The translations under genes and the position numbers were made by a program. A DNA stretch of 7,032 bases from an uncultured Actinomycetes bacterium (GTDB lineage Bacteria; Actinomycetota; Actinomycetes; Nanopelagicales; Nanopelagicaceae). The stretch is from the NCBI GenBank assembly GCA_903827345.1, contig CAIKID010000194.1, positions 1 through 7,032 on the forward strand. The letters run 5' to 3'. A model generated the notes under the pieces. The model was not told where the DNA came from and searched no databases. It saw nothing but the letters and a program-made list of their open reading frames with translations. Positions 1 to 6,862 of this stretch are shown piece by piece (position 1 is the first letter of the stretch; each line of letters opens with the position of its first letter).

Positions 1-27
1 GAGACCATCCGAAAGTCCGAATTATTC
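1..27 (+). promoter_or_regulatory. Possible 3' end of a cobalamin riboswitch (truncated by window edge)
   Basis: The bases before the hairpin contain ATCCGAAAGTCCGAAT (8-23). This resembles the conserved 3' segment of cobalamin riboswitches, where a run like CCGG-AAGTC-AGRAY-AC closes the aptamer core. About seven of ten core positions agree by my own reading. The placement fits: it lies directly upstream of a terminator/RBS hairpin and a BtuF-like gene, which is where actinobacterial B12 riboswitches sit. The aptamer body would lie outside the window, so neither its folding nor its B12-box can be checked here. It may equally be unstructured leader or the end of an upstream gene. Confidence 0.33.
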
Positions 28-54
28 CTCCCTCAACTCTTGAGGGAGTTTTTT
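28..54 (+). terminator. Intrinsic terminator-like hairpin overlapping the btuF ribosome binding site
   Basis: The left arm CTCCCTCAA (28-36) pairs perfectly with TTGAGGGAG (40-48) across a 3-base loop (37-39). Six T's follow (49-54), and the ATG of the next gene starts at 55. The right arm includes GAGGGAG (42-48), the only Shine-Dalgarno-like sequence for that ATG, and the T-run is the spacer. When folded, the hairpin can terminate transcription and would also hide the RBS. It could be the plain terminator of an upstream gene, but its fusion to the RBS suggests an attenuator or expression platform. No energy was computed. Confidence 0.62.
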
Positions 55-912
55 ATGTTCAAAAGAAGGAAATGGGCTGGCCTAGCGTCAGTTGCGATGC
101 TTCTCTCGACAATCTTTACTGCAGCCGCTACGGAGGCCGCATCAGGCAATCCGACCAAAATTATCTCACTCTCGCCGAGCGCTACAGAAATACTTTATTC
201 AATTGGCGCAGGCTCGCAAGTGATCGCTGTCGATGACAACTCTGACTTTCCTAAGACAGCACCATTTACAAATCTCTCATCCTTCACCCCAAATGTGGAG
301 GCGATTGCTGCCTATCGTCCTGATCTCGTCATCCTCCAATCATCGGCGACAAATGCCGCCACAATAAAGCAGGATTTACTGAAACTAAAGATCAATGTCT
401 TCCTTGAAGTGACGCCGAATAACATCAGCGAGGCCTATGCAGAATTTCTCGCACTTGGTAAAGCCACTGGACATCCGTCACGTGCCAAAGCGTTGGTAAC
501 AACAATGAAAGCGCAGATTTCTGAGATTGTTGCTAAATATCGTAAGAAAAATCCCACACCTATCTTCCATGAGCTCGACAACACCCTCTATTCGGCGGAT
601 TCTTCTACCTTTATAGGTCAGATCTACTCCGACTTCAATTTTGCGAATATCGCGGATGCCGCCAATGGTGATGGCTACCCACAACTCAGCGCAGAATCCA
701 TAATCAAGGCGAATCCAAAGATTATCTTCTTGGATGATGGTCCGTACGGGGAATCTGCCGCAACTGTTGCGGCTCGGCCGGGATGGTCAGCTATATCCGC
801 AGTTAAGAGCAGGCATGTGATTGTTCTTCCACTCGATATTCCCGATCGCTGGGGGCCACGCATCGTGGATTTCTATCGCTTCATTGGGCAAATGACAGCA
901 AAGATTAACTAG
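55..912 (+). CDS. btuF: BtuF-like substrate-binding protein of a cobalamin (or siderophore/haem) ABC importer
   Basis: This is the extracytoplasmic binding protein that captures substrate and delivers it to the permease encoded next. It has 285 residues, normal for the PF01497 (BtuF/FepB) family. Residues 1-29 form a signal peptide: basic FKRRK, a hydrophobic stretch from about 8 to 25, then Ala-rich sequence. The mature part opens with IISLSPSATEILYSIGAG (37-53) and VDDNSDFP (59-66), very like BtuF. E82 (NVEAIAAYRPDLV) and E214 (SAESIIKANP) match the two lobe glutamates that dock on permease arginines. RPGWSAI (241-247) and RWGPRIVD (265-272) are typical near the C-terminus. There is no cysteine anywhere, so no lipobox. 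I chose ATG 55 over an in-frame TTG at 40, because that TTG lies inside the hairpin and lacks its own RBS. Cobalamin is the best guess for the substrate, not proven. Confidence 0.85.
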   Translation: MFKRRKWAGLASVAMLLSTIFTAAATEAASGNPTKIISLSPSATEILYSIGAGSQVIAVDDNSDFPKTAPFTNLSSFTPNVEAIAAYRPDLVILQSSATNAATIKQDLLKLKINVFLEVTPNNISEAYAEFLALGKATGHPSRAKALVTTMKAQISEIVAKYRKKNPTPIFHELDNTLYSADSSTFIGQIYSDFNFANIADAANGDGYPQLSAESIIKANPKIIFLDDGPYGESAATVAARPGWSAISAVKSRHVIVLPLDIPDRWGPRIVDFYRFIGQMTAKIN

Positions 913-921
913 GAATAGACC

Positions 922-1944
922 ATGATTACAGAGCACGGAGCTATAGCCAAGATATGGAATTGGCGTATCACCGTGTTCTGTGGACTCATCTTGCTTGCCG
1001 TAGCAATCGCAGCGGTGAGTTTTGGTCCCATCTCCATCAACTTCTTTAAAGTGTTTAAAACGCTCTTTGATCTACCCGGTGGCAGTACGGGTCAAGACCG
1101 AACGGTCATCATGGAATTGCGTTTGCCTCGTGTCGTCCTAGGAATTTTGGTCGGTTCTGCATTGGCTACGAGTGGCGCTGTATATCAAACCGTATTTCAT
1201 AATCCGCTCGCCGACCCATATCTCTTGGGCGCCGCCAGCGGAGCTGGGCTGGGCGCCACGATCGCGCTCACAAGCACGAATCACAACCTCTACGGCGCAC
1301 TTCCGATATTTGCCTTCATAGGTGGGGTACTCGCCGTCTTCACCTCTTTCATTATCTCGGGGAAGTTCTTTGCAGATCCAAACTCATTATTGCTCTCTGG
1401 GATAGCAGTTGGATCTTTTGCCACCGCGATTCAGACCTATTTACAACAACGGCATAGCGCAGCGCTCCGCCCGGTGTACTCCTGGATCCTAGGTGACTTA
1501 ACGAGCGCTAGTTGGAGCGTTGTCGCGTGGTCTTCCGTTTACATCGCGATCGCTCTGGTCATTCTCTTCAGCGTCGCCAAACAGCTGGACGGTTTGATGC
1601 TCAGCGATGAAGAGGCATATTCTCTAGGAATTAATCCAAAGCGTTTGCGCATCATTGCTGTTGCCGCTGCGACGCTTGCCACCGCCACCGCGGTATCGGC
1701 TTCTGGTCTCATTGGTTTTGTCGGAATCGTCGTTCCTCATCTCGTGCGCGGACTTACACATCGAGTGACCAATCGCTCTCTTATAACCATCGCGATGGCT
1801 GGGGCCGCTTTCCTTGTACTGGCGGACCTGGGGGCTCGTACCTTGCTCTCCCCCGCCGAACTTCCCATCGGTGTCATCACCGCCTTTGTTGGCGCACCGT
1901 TCTTCCTCGTTGTACTTCGCAATAGAAGGAAGGTTACGCAATGA
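922..1944 (+). CDS. btuC: FecCD/BtuC-family ABC importer permease
   Basis: This is a type II importer membrane subunit (PF01032) that, as a dimer, forms the substrate channel in the cytoplasmic membrane. It has 340 residues, the normal length, with hydrophobic segments throughout, consistent with about ten helices. Family signatures are LRLPRVVLGILVGSALA (67-83), SGAVYQ (84-89), NPLADPYLLGAASGA (94-108), SWILGDL (187-193) and SGLIGFVGIVVPHLVR (261-276). The cytoplasmic loop LSDEEAYSLGINPKRLR (227-243) is the coupling segment that contacts the ATPase. ATG 922 is nine bases after the stop of the binding-protein gene, with a weak AGGA at 911-914 overlapping that stop. The gene overlaps the ATPase start by 4 bp, so the three are almost surely co-transcribed. 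The family is certain; the cobalamin specificity implied by the symbol is inferred. Confidence 0.88.
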   Translation: MITEHGAIAKIWNWRITVFCGLILLAVAIAAVSFGPISINFFKVFKTLFDLPGGSTGQDRTVIMELRLPRVVLGILVGSALATSGAVYQTVFHNPLADPYLLGAASGAGLGATIALTSTNHNLYGALPIFAFIGGVLAVFTSFIISGKFFADPNSLLLSGIAVGSFATAIQTYLQQRHSAALRPVYSWILGDLTSASWSVVAWSSVYIAIALVILFSVAKQLDGLMLSDEEAYSLGINPKRLRIIAVAAATLATATAVSASGLIGFVGIVVPHLVRGLTHRVTNRSLITIAMAGAAFLVLADLGARTLLSPAELPIGVITAFVGAPFFLVVLRNRRKVTQ

Positions 1945-2702
1945 GCATCATCGTCACAGATCTCACAGTCCGTTATGGCGACAAGGTAGTGCTTGATGAC
2001 ATCTCACTCGAAATTGAGAGTAAACGGTGGACTTGTCTCGTAGGTCCCAACGGTGCCGGTAAGACAACTTTCTTGAAAGCTCTACTCGGCATGGCGCCAT
2101 ACTCGGGAAGTATCCAGGATAAAGGTATTGAAGTATTCAAGAGTCACAAGCGCAATGTCGCCTTCGTTCCGCAGCATCCGCAGATCCCTCAGGGAATGAC
2201 CGTGGCCGAATATGTCATGTTGGGTCGCTCCAAGCGCGATGGTTGGGGAAATGAGTCACTCGCCAGTCGCTCCTTTGTTCATAAAGTTCTCACCCAAACT
2301 CATCTTTTCGGAATGCAAACAAACTTGGTCGCTCATCTCTCGGGTGGAGAAATGCAACGAGCTCTCATCGCACGTGCGCTGGCACAGGAACCTGAACTGA
2401 TCCTCTTGGATGAACCAACAAGCGCACTCGATCTGCATCATCAAATATCAGTCCTTAACAATATCGAATTACTGAAAGAAGAGGGCGTGACGATCATTTC
2501 AACGATGCACGACATCACGCTGGCTGCCATGTTCGCAGAGCGGATCGTTGTCATGAAAGAGGGTAAGGTCTTGCTCTCTGGAGCATCACAAGAAGTTATT
2601 CACTCACCGGAACTTAAGCGCGCCTTCGATAATCGCATCGATGTTTATACGCTCGACAGCGGTCGCCCGGTAATCGTGGCGAGTAAAGAGAAGCACCTTT
2701 AA
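1941..2702 (+). CDS. btuD: ABC importer ATP-binding protein, BtuD/FepC type
   Basis: This is the cytoplasmic ATPase that powers the importer encoded by the two preceding genes. It has 253 residues, usual for the family, with every catalytic motif present: Walker A GPNGAGKTT (35-43), Q-loop Q78, signature LSGGE (133-137), Walker B LILLDE (153-158), D-loop SALD (161-164) and switch H190. The sequence resembles FepC/BtuD-type ATPases (COG1120) more than export ATPases. The start ATG overlaps the permease stop (ATGA, 1941-1944), a sign of translational coupling, and AAGGAAGG (1927-1934) is a good RBS. Its TAA overlaps the stop of the convergent gcvT gene, leaving no space for a terminator between them. 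Family assignment is secure; the exact substrate of the transporter is inferred. Confidence 0.88.
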   Translation: MSIIVTDLTVRYGDKVVLDDISLEIESKRWTCLVGPNGAGKTTFLKALLGMAPYSGSIQDKGIEVFKSHKRNVAFVPQHPQIPQGMTVAEYVMLGRSKRDGWGNESLASRSFVHKVLTQTHLFGMQTNLVAHLSGGEMQRALIARALAQEPELILLDEPTSALDLHHQISVLNNIELLKEEGVTIISTMHDITLAAMFAERIVVMKEGKVLLSGASQEVIHSPELKRAFDNRIDVYTLDSGRPVIVASKEKHL

Positions 2703-3817
2703 CGAACGTGTGACTCCACAAATGGAGGCTTCACAACTTTGACTGAACTTGCACGACCGCGAAGATCGATCGTCAATTCTGCTCCGACGGGAATGCCAGC
2801 TTTGATTAAAGCAAGTCCAATGCCGTTCTTCAGGGTAGGCGAGAAGGTTCCGCTCGTTACTATTCCTACAACCGTACCTGAGGCATCCAGAACGTTCATG
2901 CCTCCGCGTGGTATTCCTCGATCTTGCGCTAAGAGACCGCGCAGAATTCGGGGAACCCCGCTGGCTTTCTCAGCAACCAGCGCTTGTTGCCCATGAAAAT
3001 TTGATTTCGCAAGTGCAACGGCCCAGCCGGCATTAGCCTGCAACGGCGTTATCTCCAGCGAAAGTTCATGTCCATGAAGTGGGTAACCCATTTCAGTTCG
3101 CAAGGTATCGCGTGCCCCTAATCCACAGATGCGCCCCTCCAACTTTTCAACGGCTCCGACGAGCAACTCCCAGAGGGGAAGGGTGGCGCCCCAAGTCGGA
3201 AGTAACTCATATCCAAATTCTCCCGTGTAACCGGTTCGACAAACTATTACCGACCCTAGAAATTCGTGGCCATCAATTATTACCTCGGTAAATGCCATGT
3301 AATCGAGATCGACCGATATGCCAAGCAACGCAAGGAGCGCATCGCTCTTAGGACCTTGCACGGCAAGGACTCCAAAATTGTGATGAGCATTTTTTATAGT
3401 GAGGCCCAAATCATTCGCGGACTCCAGTACCGCAAAGACAGCAGCGCAGTTAGCGGCGTTTGGAACGAGGAGGAATTTTTCGTCACTGTAGCGATAAATG
3501 ATCAAGTCATCGATTACTCCACCTGTTGCATCACAGAGAAGGTTGTATTGCGCACTTCCGTGACCGATGCGATCGAGGTCGTTGGTGAATATTCGATTCA
3601 GGAACATCAGCGCACCGATACCTGAGACCTCGATCTTGCCAAGGTGCGAGACATCGAAGATCCCTACGACTTCACGTACGGCAGCGTGCTCGGACATGAC
3701 GCCACCAGGGGTAAGTGCGCCTATCGCTTTGGGGTATTCAATGGGCATCTGCCATCCACCAAAATCAGCGAGCTTCGCACCAACCTGAGAATGCCAATCA
3801 ATGAGCGGAGATTCCAT
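2699..3817 (-). CDS. gcvT: Glycine cleavage system T-protein (aminomethyltransferase)
   Basis: GcvT takes the aminomethyl group from lipoylated GcvH, releases ammonia and makes 5,10-methylene-tetrahydrofolate. It has 372 residues from ATG 3817, close to the usual 360-375. Diagnostic motifs are GAKLADFGGWQMPIEYP (13-29), FDVSHLGK (54-61), NDLDRI (79-84), AQYNLLCDATGGVIDD (89-104) with the conserved catalytic Asp in GGVIDD, RTGYTGEFGYEL (194-205), GARDTLR (234-240) and the C-terminal barrel. These separate it from the YgfZ-like relatives. The frame is open further upstream to a TTG at 3868, but homologues begin near MESPLIDWH, so I use ATG 3817, preceded only by a weak AGAGAA. The gcvP and gcvH genes are not in this window. 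The gene converges on the importer operon (4-bp stop overlap) and diverges from pepA. Confidence 0.93.
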   Translation of the reverse strand: MESPLIDWHSQVGAKLADFGGWQMPIEYPKAIGALTPGGVMSEHAAVREVVGIFDVSHLGKIEVSGIGALMFLNRIFTNDLDRIGHGSAQYNLLCDATGGVIDDLIIYRYSDEKFLLVPNAANCAAVFAVLESANDLGLTIKNAHHNFGVLAVQGPKSDALLALLGISVDLDYMAFTEVIIDGHEFLGSVIVCRTGYTGEFGYELLPTWGATLPLWELLVGAVEKLEGRICGLGARDTLRTEMGYPLHGHELSLEITPLQANAGWAVALAKSNFHGQQALVAEKASGVPRILRGLLAQDRGIPRGGMNVLDASGTVVGIVTSGTFSPTLKNGIGLALIKAGIPVGAELTIDLRGRASSVKVVKPPFVESHVR

Positions 3818-3897
3818 TTCTCTAACATAGCCCAACTTTGTCCGCTTACGGTTGATTCGACTTCTCAATTGGCTCTGTTAAGTGAGAGGATTATGAG
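3818..3897. promoter_or_regulatory. Divergent gcvT/pepA intergenic region
   Basis: These 80 bases separate the divergent starts of gcvT and pepA, so promoters for both directions should lie here unless one is inside a coding region. GAGAGGA (3884-3890) is a good ribosome binding site for pepA, seven bases before its ATG. I could not find a convincing -35/-10 pair on either strand; TTGATT at 3852 is a possible -35 for pepA, but no good -10 follows at the right distance. No strong inverted repeat or glycine-riboswitch-like structure is visible. Confidence 0.5.
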
Positions 3898-5400
3898 ATG
3901 GCAACTTTGAAATCCAGCCCACAGGCATCTGGCGAAGTACTCGTTCTAGGCCTCTCGGCTAAAGCCGGAAAACTCACAATTCACCCTAACGTTGAGCACA
4001 TTCCCGCCCTCGCAGCCGATACCAAGAAGTTGCTCACCATCTTGGGTGATCTGGGAGCAACAGGGAAACTCGATGAAGTTACCAAAGTCTCATTCTCGGC
4101 GCCACGTTTGGTGGTATTCACAGGTTTCGGCACAACAGCCGCAAATTACTCACATGAGACCTTACGTCGCGCTGCCGGCGCCGCTACCCGCGCCCTCGCC
4201 GGACAGGAAAGCGCGGAGTTCGCACTTCCCATTTCCAGTTCCGCGGAGTTCGCAGCAGTTGCTGAAGGGATCGCACTAGGCGCTTACGACTTCACTGAAT
4301 TTCGCGCCTCTTCCAAGATCGAGCAGAAGGCCCCACTCAAATCTGCGACGATAGTTTCTAACTTAGGAAACTCCGTTCCCATCAAGGCAGCGCTAAAGCG
4401 GGCAGAGATTCTTGGCCGCTATGTTGCAATTACACGCGACCTGATTAATAACCCGCCATCTCACTTGACGCCTATTACCTTTACGGCGCAGATGAAGAAG
4501 ATCGCACTTTCCCTTGGAATCAAGGTTGAAGTTCTTAACGAGGTCCAGCTCAAGGCGAAGGGCTACGGCGGAATTACTTCGGTAGGACAAGGTTCAGCTA
4601 ACCCTCCTCGACTTCTCCACCTGACTTACTCTCCTGCCAAAGCGAAGAAGCGCCTCGCTTTTGTCGGGAAGGGAATCACCTTCGACTCCGGAGGTTATAA
4701 CCTCAAAGGCATCATTGGCATGGCCGATATGAAATCCGATATGAGCGGGGCAGCCGCTGTAGTAACCGCCACCTTTGCAATCGCCTCTCTGGGACTTCCT
4801 ATCGCGATCGATACCTATGCCTGTCTTGCAGAGAACATGATCAGCGGTGATGCCACTCGTCCCAGCGACATTATTACGATCCTCGGAGGCAAGACCGTCG
4901 AAGTTCTCAATCCTGATGCAGAAGGTCGCTTAGTTTTAGCTGATGGATTGGTCCGGGCTAGCCAAGATGGTGCGCGAAATGGTGGACTCGATGGCTTGGT
5001 CGATGTGGCCACGTTAACGGGGGCGCAAGTTATCGCCCTGGGTACCCGTACCTCGGCCGTCATGACCAATAATGAAGATTTTCGAACGCTCTTCCTAGAG
5101 GCGACCGGCATCTCCGGGGAATCTTTCTGGCCCATGCCACTGCCAGAGGATCTCAAAGAGGTTCTCAGCTCAGCTTCTGCCGACATGATCAACTCAAATC
5201 CGGCAAATACCAACGGCGGGATGCTCGTCGCTGGCCTCTTTCTCAGGGAGTTTGTCCCCGCAGAGACCCCGTGGCTCCATCTGGATATTGCTGGATCCGC
5301 GCTCACGCATGAGGCGCATGGCTATACCCCGGTCGGAGGAACGGGCGTAACGGTCCGCTCCCTGCTCGCACTCGCCGAGTTAGTTGTATCACAGAGCTAG
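3898..5400 (+). CDS. pepA: Leucyl aminopeptidase, peptidase family M17
   Basis: This is a cytosolic two-metal aminopeptidase that removes N-terminal residues, especially leucine, and takes part in peptide turnover. It has 500 residues, normal for the family: a variable N-terminal macro-like domain (about 1-160), then the catalytic domain. Using spacing from the bovine enzyme, the metal ligands are K258, D263 (GKGITFDSGG), D281 (MKSDMSGAAAV), D340 and E342; the catalytic residues are K270 and R344. The family signature reads NPDAEGRL (338-345) rather than the usual NTDAEGRL. NTNGGML (437-443) and VGGTGVTVR (479-487) are also typical. ATG 3898 has a good RBS (GAGAGGA). An out-of-frame ATG at 3893 encodes only five residues. 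The gene is followed after 80 bp by lpdA in the same direction, a common actinobacterial arrangement. Confidence 0.95.
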   Translation: MATLKSSPQASGEVLVLGLSAKAGKLTIHPNVEHIPALAADTKKLLTILGDLGATGKLDEVTKVSFSAPRLVVFTGFGTTAANYSHETLRRAAGAATRALAGQESAEFALPISSSAEFAAVAEGIALGAYDFTEFRASSKIEQKAPLKSATIVSNLGNSVPIKAALKRAEILGRYVAITRDLINNPPSHLTPITFTAQMKKIALSLGIKVEVLNEVQLKAKGYGGITSVGQGSANPPRLLHLTYSPAKAKKRLAFVGKGITFDSGGYNLKGIIGMADMKSDMSGAAAVVTATFAIASLGLPIAIDTYACLAENMISGDATRPSDIITILGGKTVEVLNPDAEGRLVLADGLVRASQDGARNGGLDGLVDVATLTGAQVIALGTRTSAVMTNNEDFRTLFLEATGISGESFWPMPLPEDLKEVLSSASADMINSNPANTNGGMLVAGLFLREFVPAETPWLHLDIAGSALTHEAHGYTPVGGTGVTVRSLLALAELVVSQS

Positions 5401-5480
5401 GTGAAGGAGAGCGTGGGCTCAACTCGTGGCAGGATTAGCCCCCTGTGCTGCTCCCCTGAAACCTCAAGAAAAGGTGAAGT
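5401..5480 (+). other. pepA-lpdA intergenic spacer
   Basis: These 80 bases lie between pepA and lpdA. They contain the lpdA ribosome binding site AAAAGG (5469-5474), six bases before the GTG start. No T-tailed hairpin is seen; only weak short repeats are present (GGGCT with AGCCC, loop about 18). This favours read-through from pepA into lpdA, although a separate lpdA promoter cannot be excluded. The pepA frame stays open after its TAG until a TGA at 5482-5484 that overlaps the lpdA start. Confidence 0.5.
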
Positions 5481-6848
5481 GTGAACGAATTTGATCTCGT
5501 AATCCTGGGCGGCGGAAGCGGCGGATATGCCTGCGCTCTCCGCGGTGCGCAACTTGGATTATCGGTTGTTCTGATCGAACAGGACAAGCTGGGCGGAACG
5601 TGCCTGCACCGTGGGTGCATCCCAACCAAAGCGCTCCTTCACGCGGGTGAGATTGCAGATGACACTCGACATGCAGCGGAGTTCGGCGTCAACGCACAAT
5701 TCATCTCTATTGATATGTTGGCAGTCAACGCTTACAAAGATGGCGTCATCTCAAAACTCCACAAAGGTCTGCAAGGCCTCGTTAAATCTCGGAACATTAC
5801 TTATGTCGAAGGAACTGGACGCCTGGTTTCAAAGAATCAAATTGAAGCGAATGGTGTGGTCTACACCGGCAAGAATGTTGTTCTCGCAACTGGTTCATAC
5901 GCCAAGACGCTTCCCGGCCTGGAAATCGATGGCACCCAAATCATTACAAGCAACGAAGCCATGACAATGGATTACGTACCTAAATCCGTCATCGTTCTCG
6001 GCGGCGGAGTTATCGGTTGCGAATTTGCATCGGTCTGGAGCTCCTTTGGTGCGGAAGTCACAATCATTGAAGGTCTCCCTCGCCTTGTCGCCCTGGAAGA
6101 TGAAAGTTCAAGTAAGCAACTCGAGCGTGCTTTCCGTAAGCGCGGGATTAAATTTGAAGTAGGAGTGAAATTCGCATCCGCGACCAAGGGTCCCGAAGGC
6201 GTCACTATCACGTTGGAGAACGGCGCTACCTTTACCGCCGATGTCCTTCTTGTTGCTGTAGGACGCGGTCCAGTCTCTGCAAACATTGGTTATGAAGAGC
6301 AAGGCATTTCCATGGATCGCGGTTACATCTTGGTCGACAACAAGTGCCGCACCAATGTTCCTGGAATCTGGGCTGTTGGCGATCTCATTCCGACTTTGCA
6401 GTTGGCGCACGTTGGATTCGCCGAAGGTATTTTGGTTGCCGAAGAGATCTTCGGACTCAACCCACGACCTATCAATTACGACGGTGTCCCCCGCGTTACC
6501 TATTCCGAGCCAGAGGTCGCCTCTGTCGGCTTGACCACTGCTATCGCAAAAGAGCGTGGCTACGATGTTGTTGAACTGAGTTATGACCTCGCTGGAAACG
6601 GCAAGGCCAACATTCTCAAGACCGCTGGTTCCATCAAACTAGTTGCGCAGAAGAACGGCCCCGTACTCGGAGTTCATATGGTTGGATCTCGAGTCGGCGA
6701 ACTCCTTGCTGAAGCACAACTGATTTACAATTGGGAGGCAACGGCGGATGATGTGGCTCCATTGATTCACGCTCATCCAACGCTCTCTGAAGCAATGGGC
6801 GAGGCTCATATGGCGCTAGCCGGCAAACCACTGCACGCTCACGGGTAA
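5481..6848 (+). CDS. lpdA: Dihydrolipoamide dehydrogenase (E3)
   Basis: This FAD enzyme reoxidises dihydrolipoyl groups with NAD+ and serves 2-oxoacid dehydrogenase complexes and the glycine cleavage system (as L-protein). It has 455 residues, standard length, with no extra N-terminal lipoyl domain. The FAD site is GGGSGGYA (10-17). The redox disulfide is C41/C46 in [13 protein letters not shown], the form common in actinobacteria. The NAD site is [10 protein letters not shown] (174-183), a second FAD contact is WAVGDL (297-302), and the dimerisation domain supplies the catalytic pair H432/E437 (HAHPTLSE), which separates it from mercuric or glutathione reductases. The start is GTG, supported by AAGG six bases upstream and the usual short N-terminus before the FAD motif. 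The E2 gene follows after 14 bp, so the two are probably one transcript; gcvT lies nearby. Confidence 0.95.
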   Translation: MNEFDLVILGGGSGGYACALRGAQLGLSVVLIEQDKLGGTCLHRGCIPTKALLHAGEIADDTRHAAEFGVNAQFISIDMLAVNAYKDGVISKLHKGLQGLVKSRNITYVEGTGRLVSKNQIEANGVVYTGKNVVLATGSYAKTLPGLEIDGTQIITSNEAMTMDYVPKSVIVLGGGVIGCEFASVWSSFGAEVTIIEGLPRLVALEDESSSKQLERAFRKRGIKFEVGVKFASATKGPEGVTITLENGATFTADVLLVAVGRGPVSANIGYEEQGISMDRGYILVDNKCRTNVPGIWAVGDLIPTLQLAHVGFAEGILVAEEIFGLNPRPINYDGVPRVTYSEPEVASVGLTTAIAKERGYDVVELSYDLAGNGKANILKTAGSIKLVAQKNGPVLGVHMVGSRVGELLAEAQLIYNWEATADDVAPLIHAHPTLSEAMGEAHMALAGKPLHAHG

Positions 6849-6862
6849 TAGGAGATAACGCG

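Noticed and set aside
40..54. TTG start giving the binding protein five extra residues
   Set aside because: The TTG lies inside the hairpin, has no upstream RBS, and the ATG at 55 has GAGGGAG at good spacing directly before a proper signal peptide.
1624..1941. 105-codon minus-strand open frame inside the permease gene
   Set aside because: It is antisense to the conserved FecCD C-terminal half and has low-complexity charged composition; not a gene.
2714..2727. CTCCA-CAAA-TGGAG hairpin as terminator of the importer operon
   Set aside because: The stem is only 5 bp, no T-run follows on the plus strand, and it lies in conserved gcvT coding sequence.
3266..3625. 119-codon plus-strand open frame inside gcvT
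   Set aside because: It is antisense to conserved GcvT motifs, with no RBS or family resemblance.
3818..3868. Longer gcvT from a TTG at 3868
   Set aside because: The added 17 residues are highly basic and unlike GcvT N-termini, which begin just before the SPL-D-H motif; ATG 3817 fits the family.
4815..5306. 163-codon minus-strand open frame inside pepA
   Set aside because: It lies fully antisense to a strongly conserved catalytic domain, and its translation is Ser/Arg/Pro-rich with no recognisable domain; it is a codon-bias shadow.
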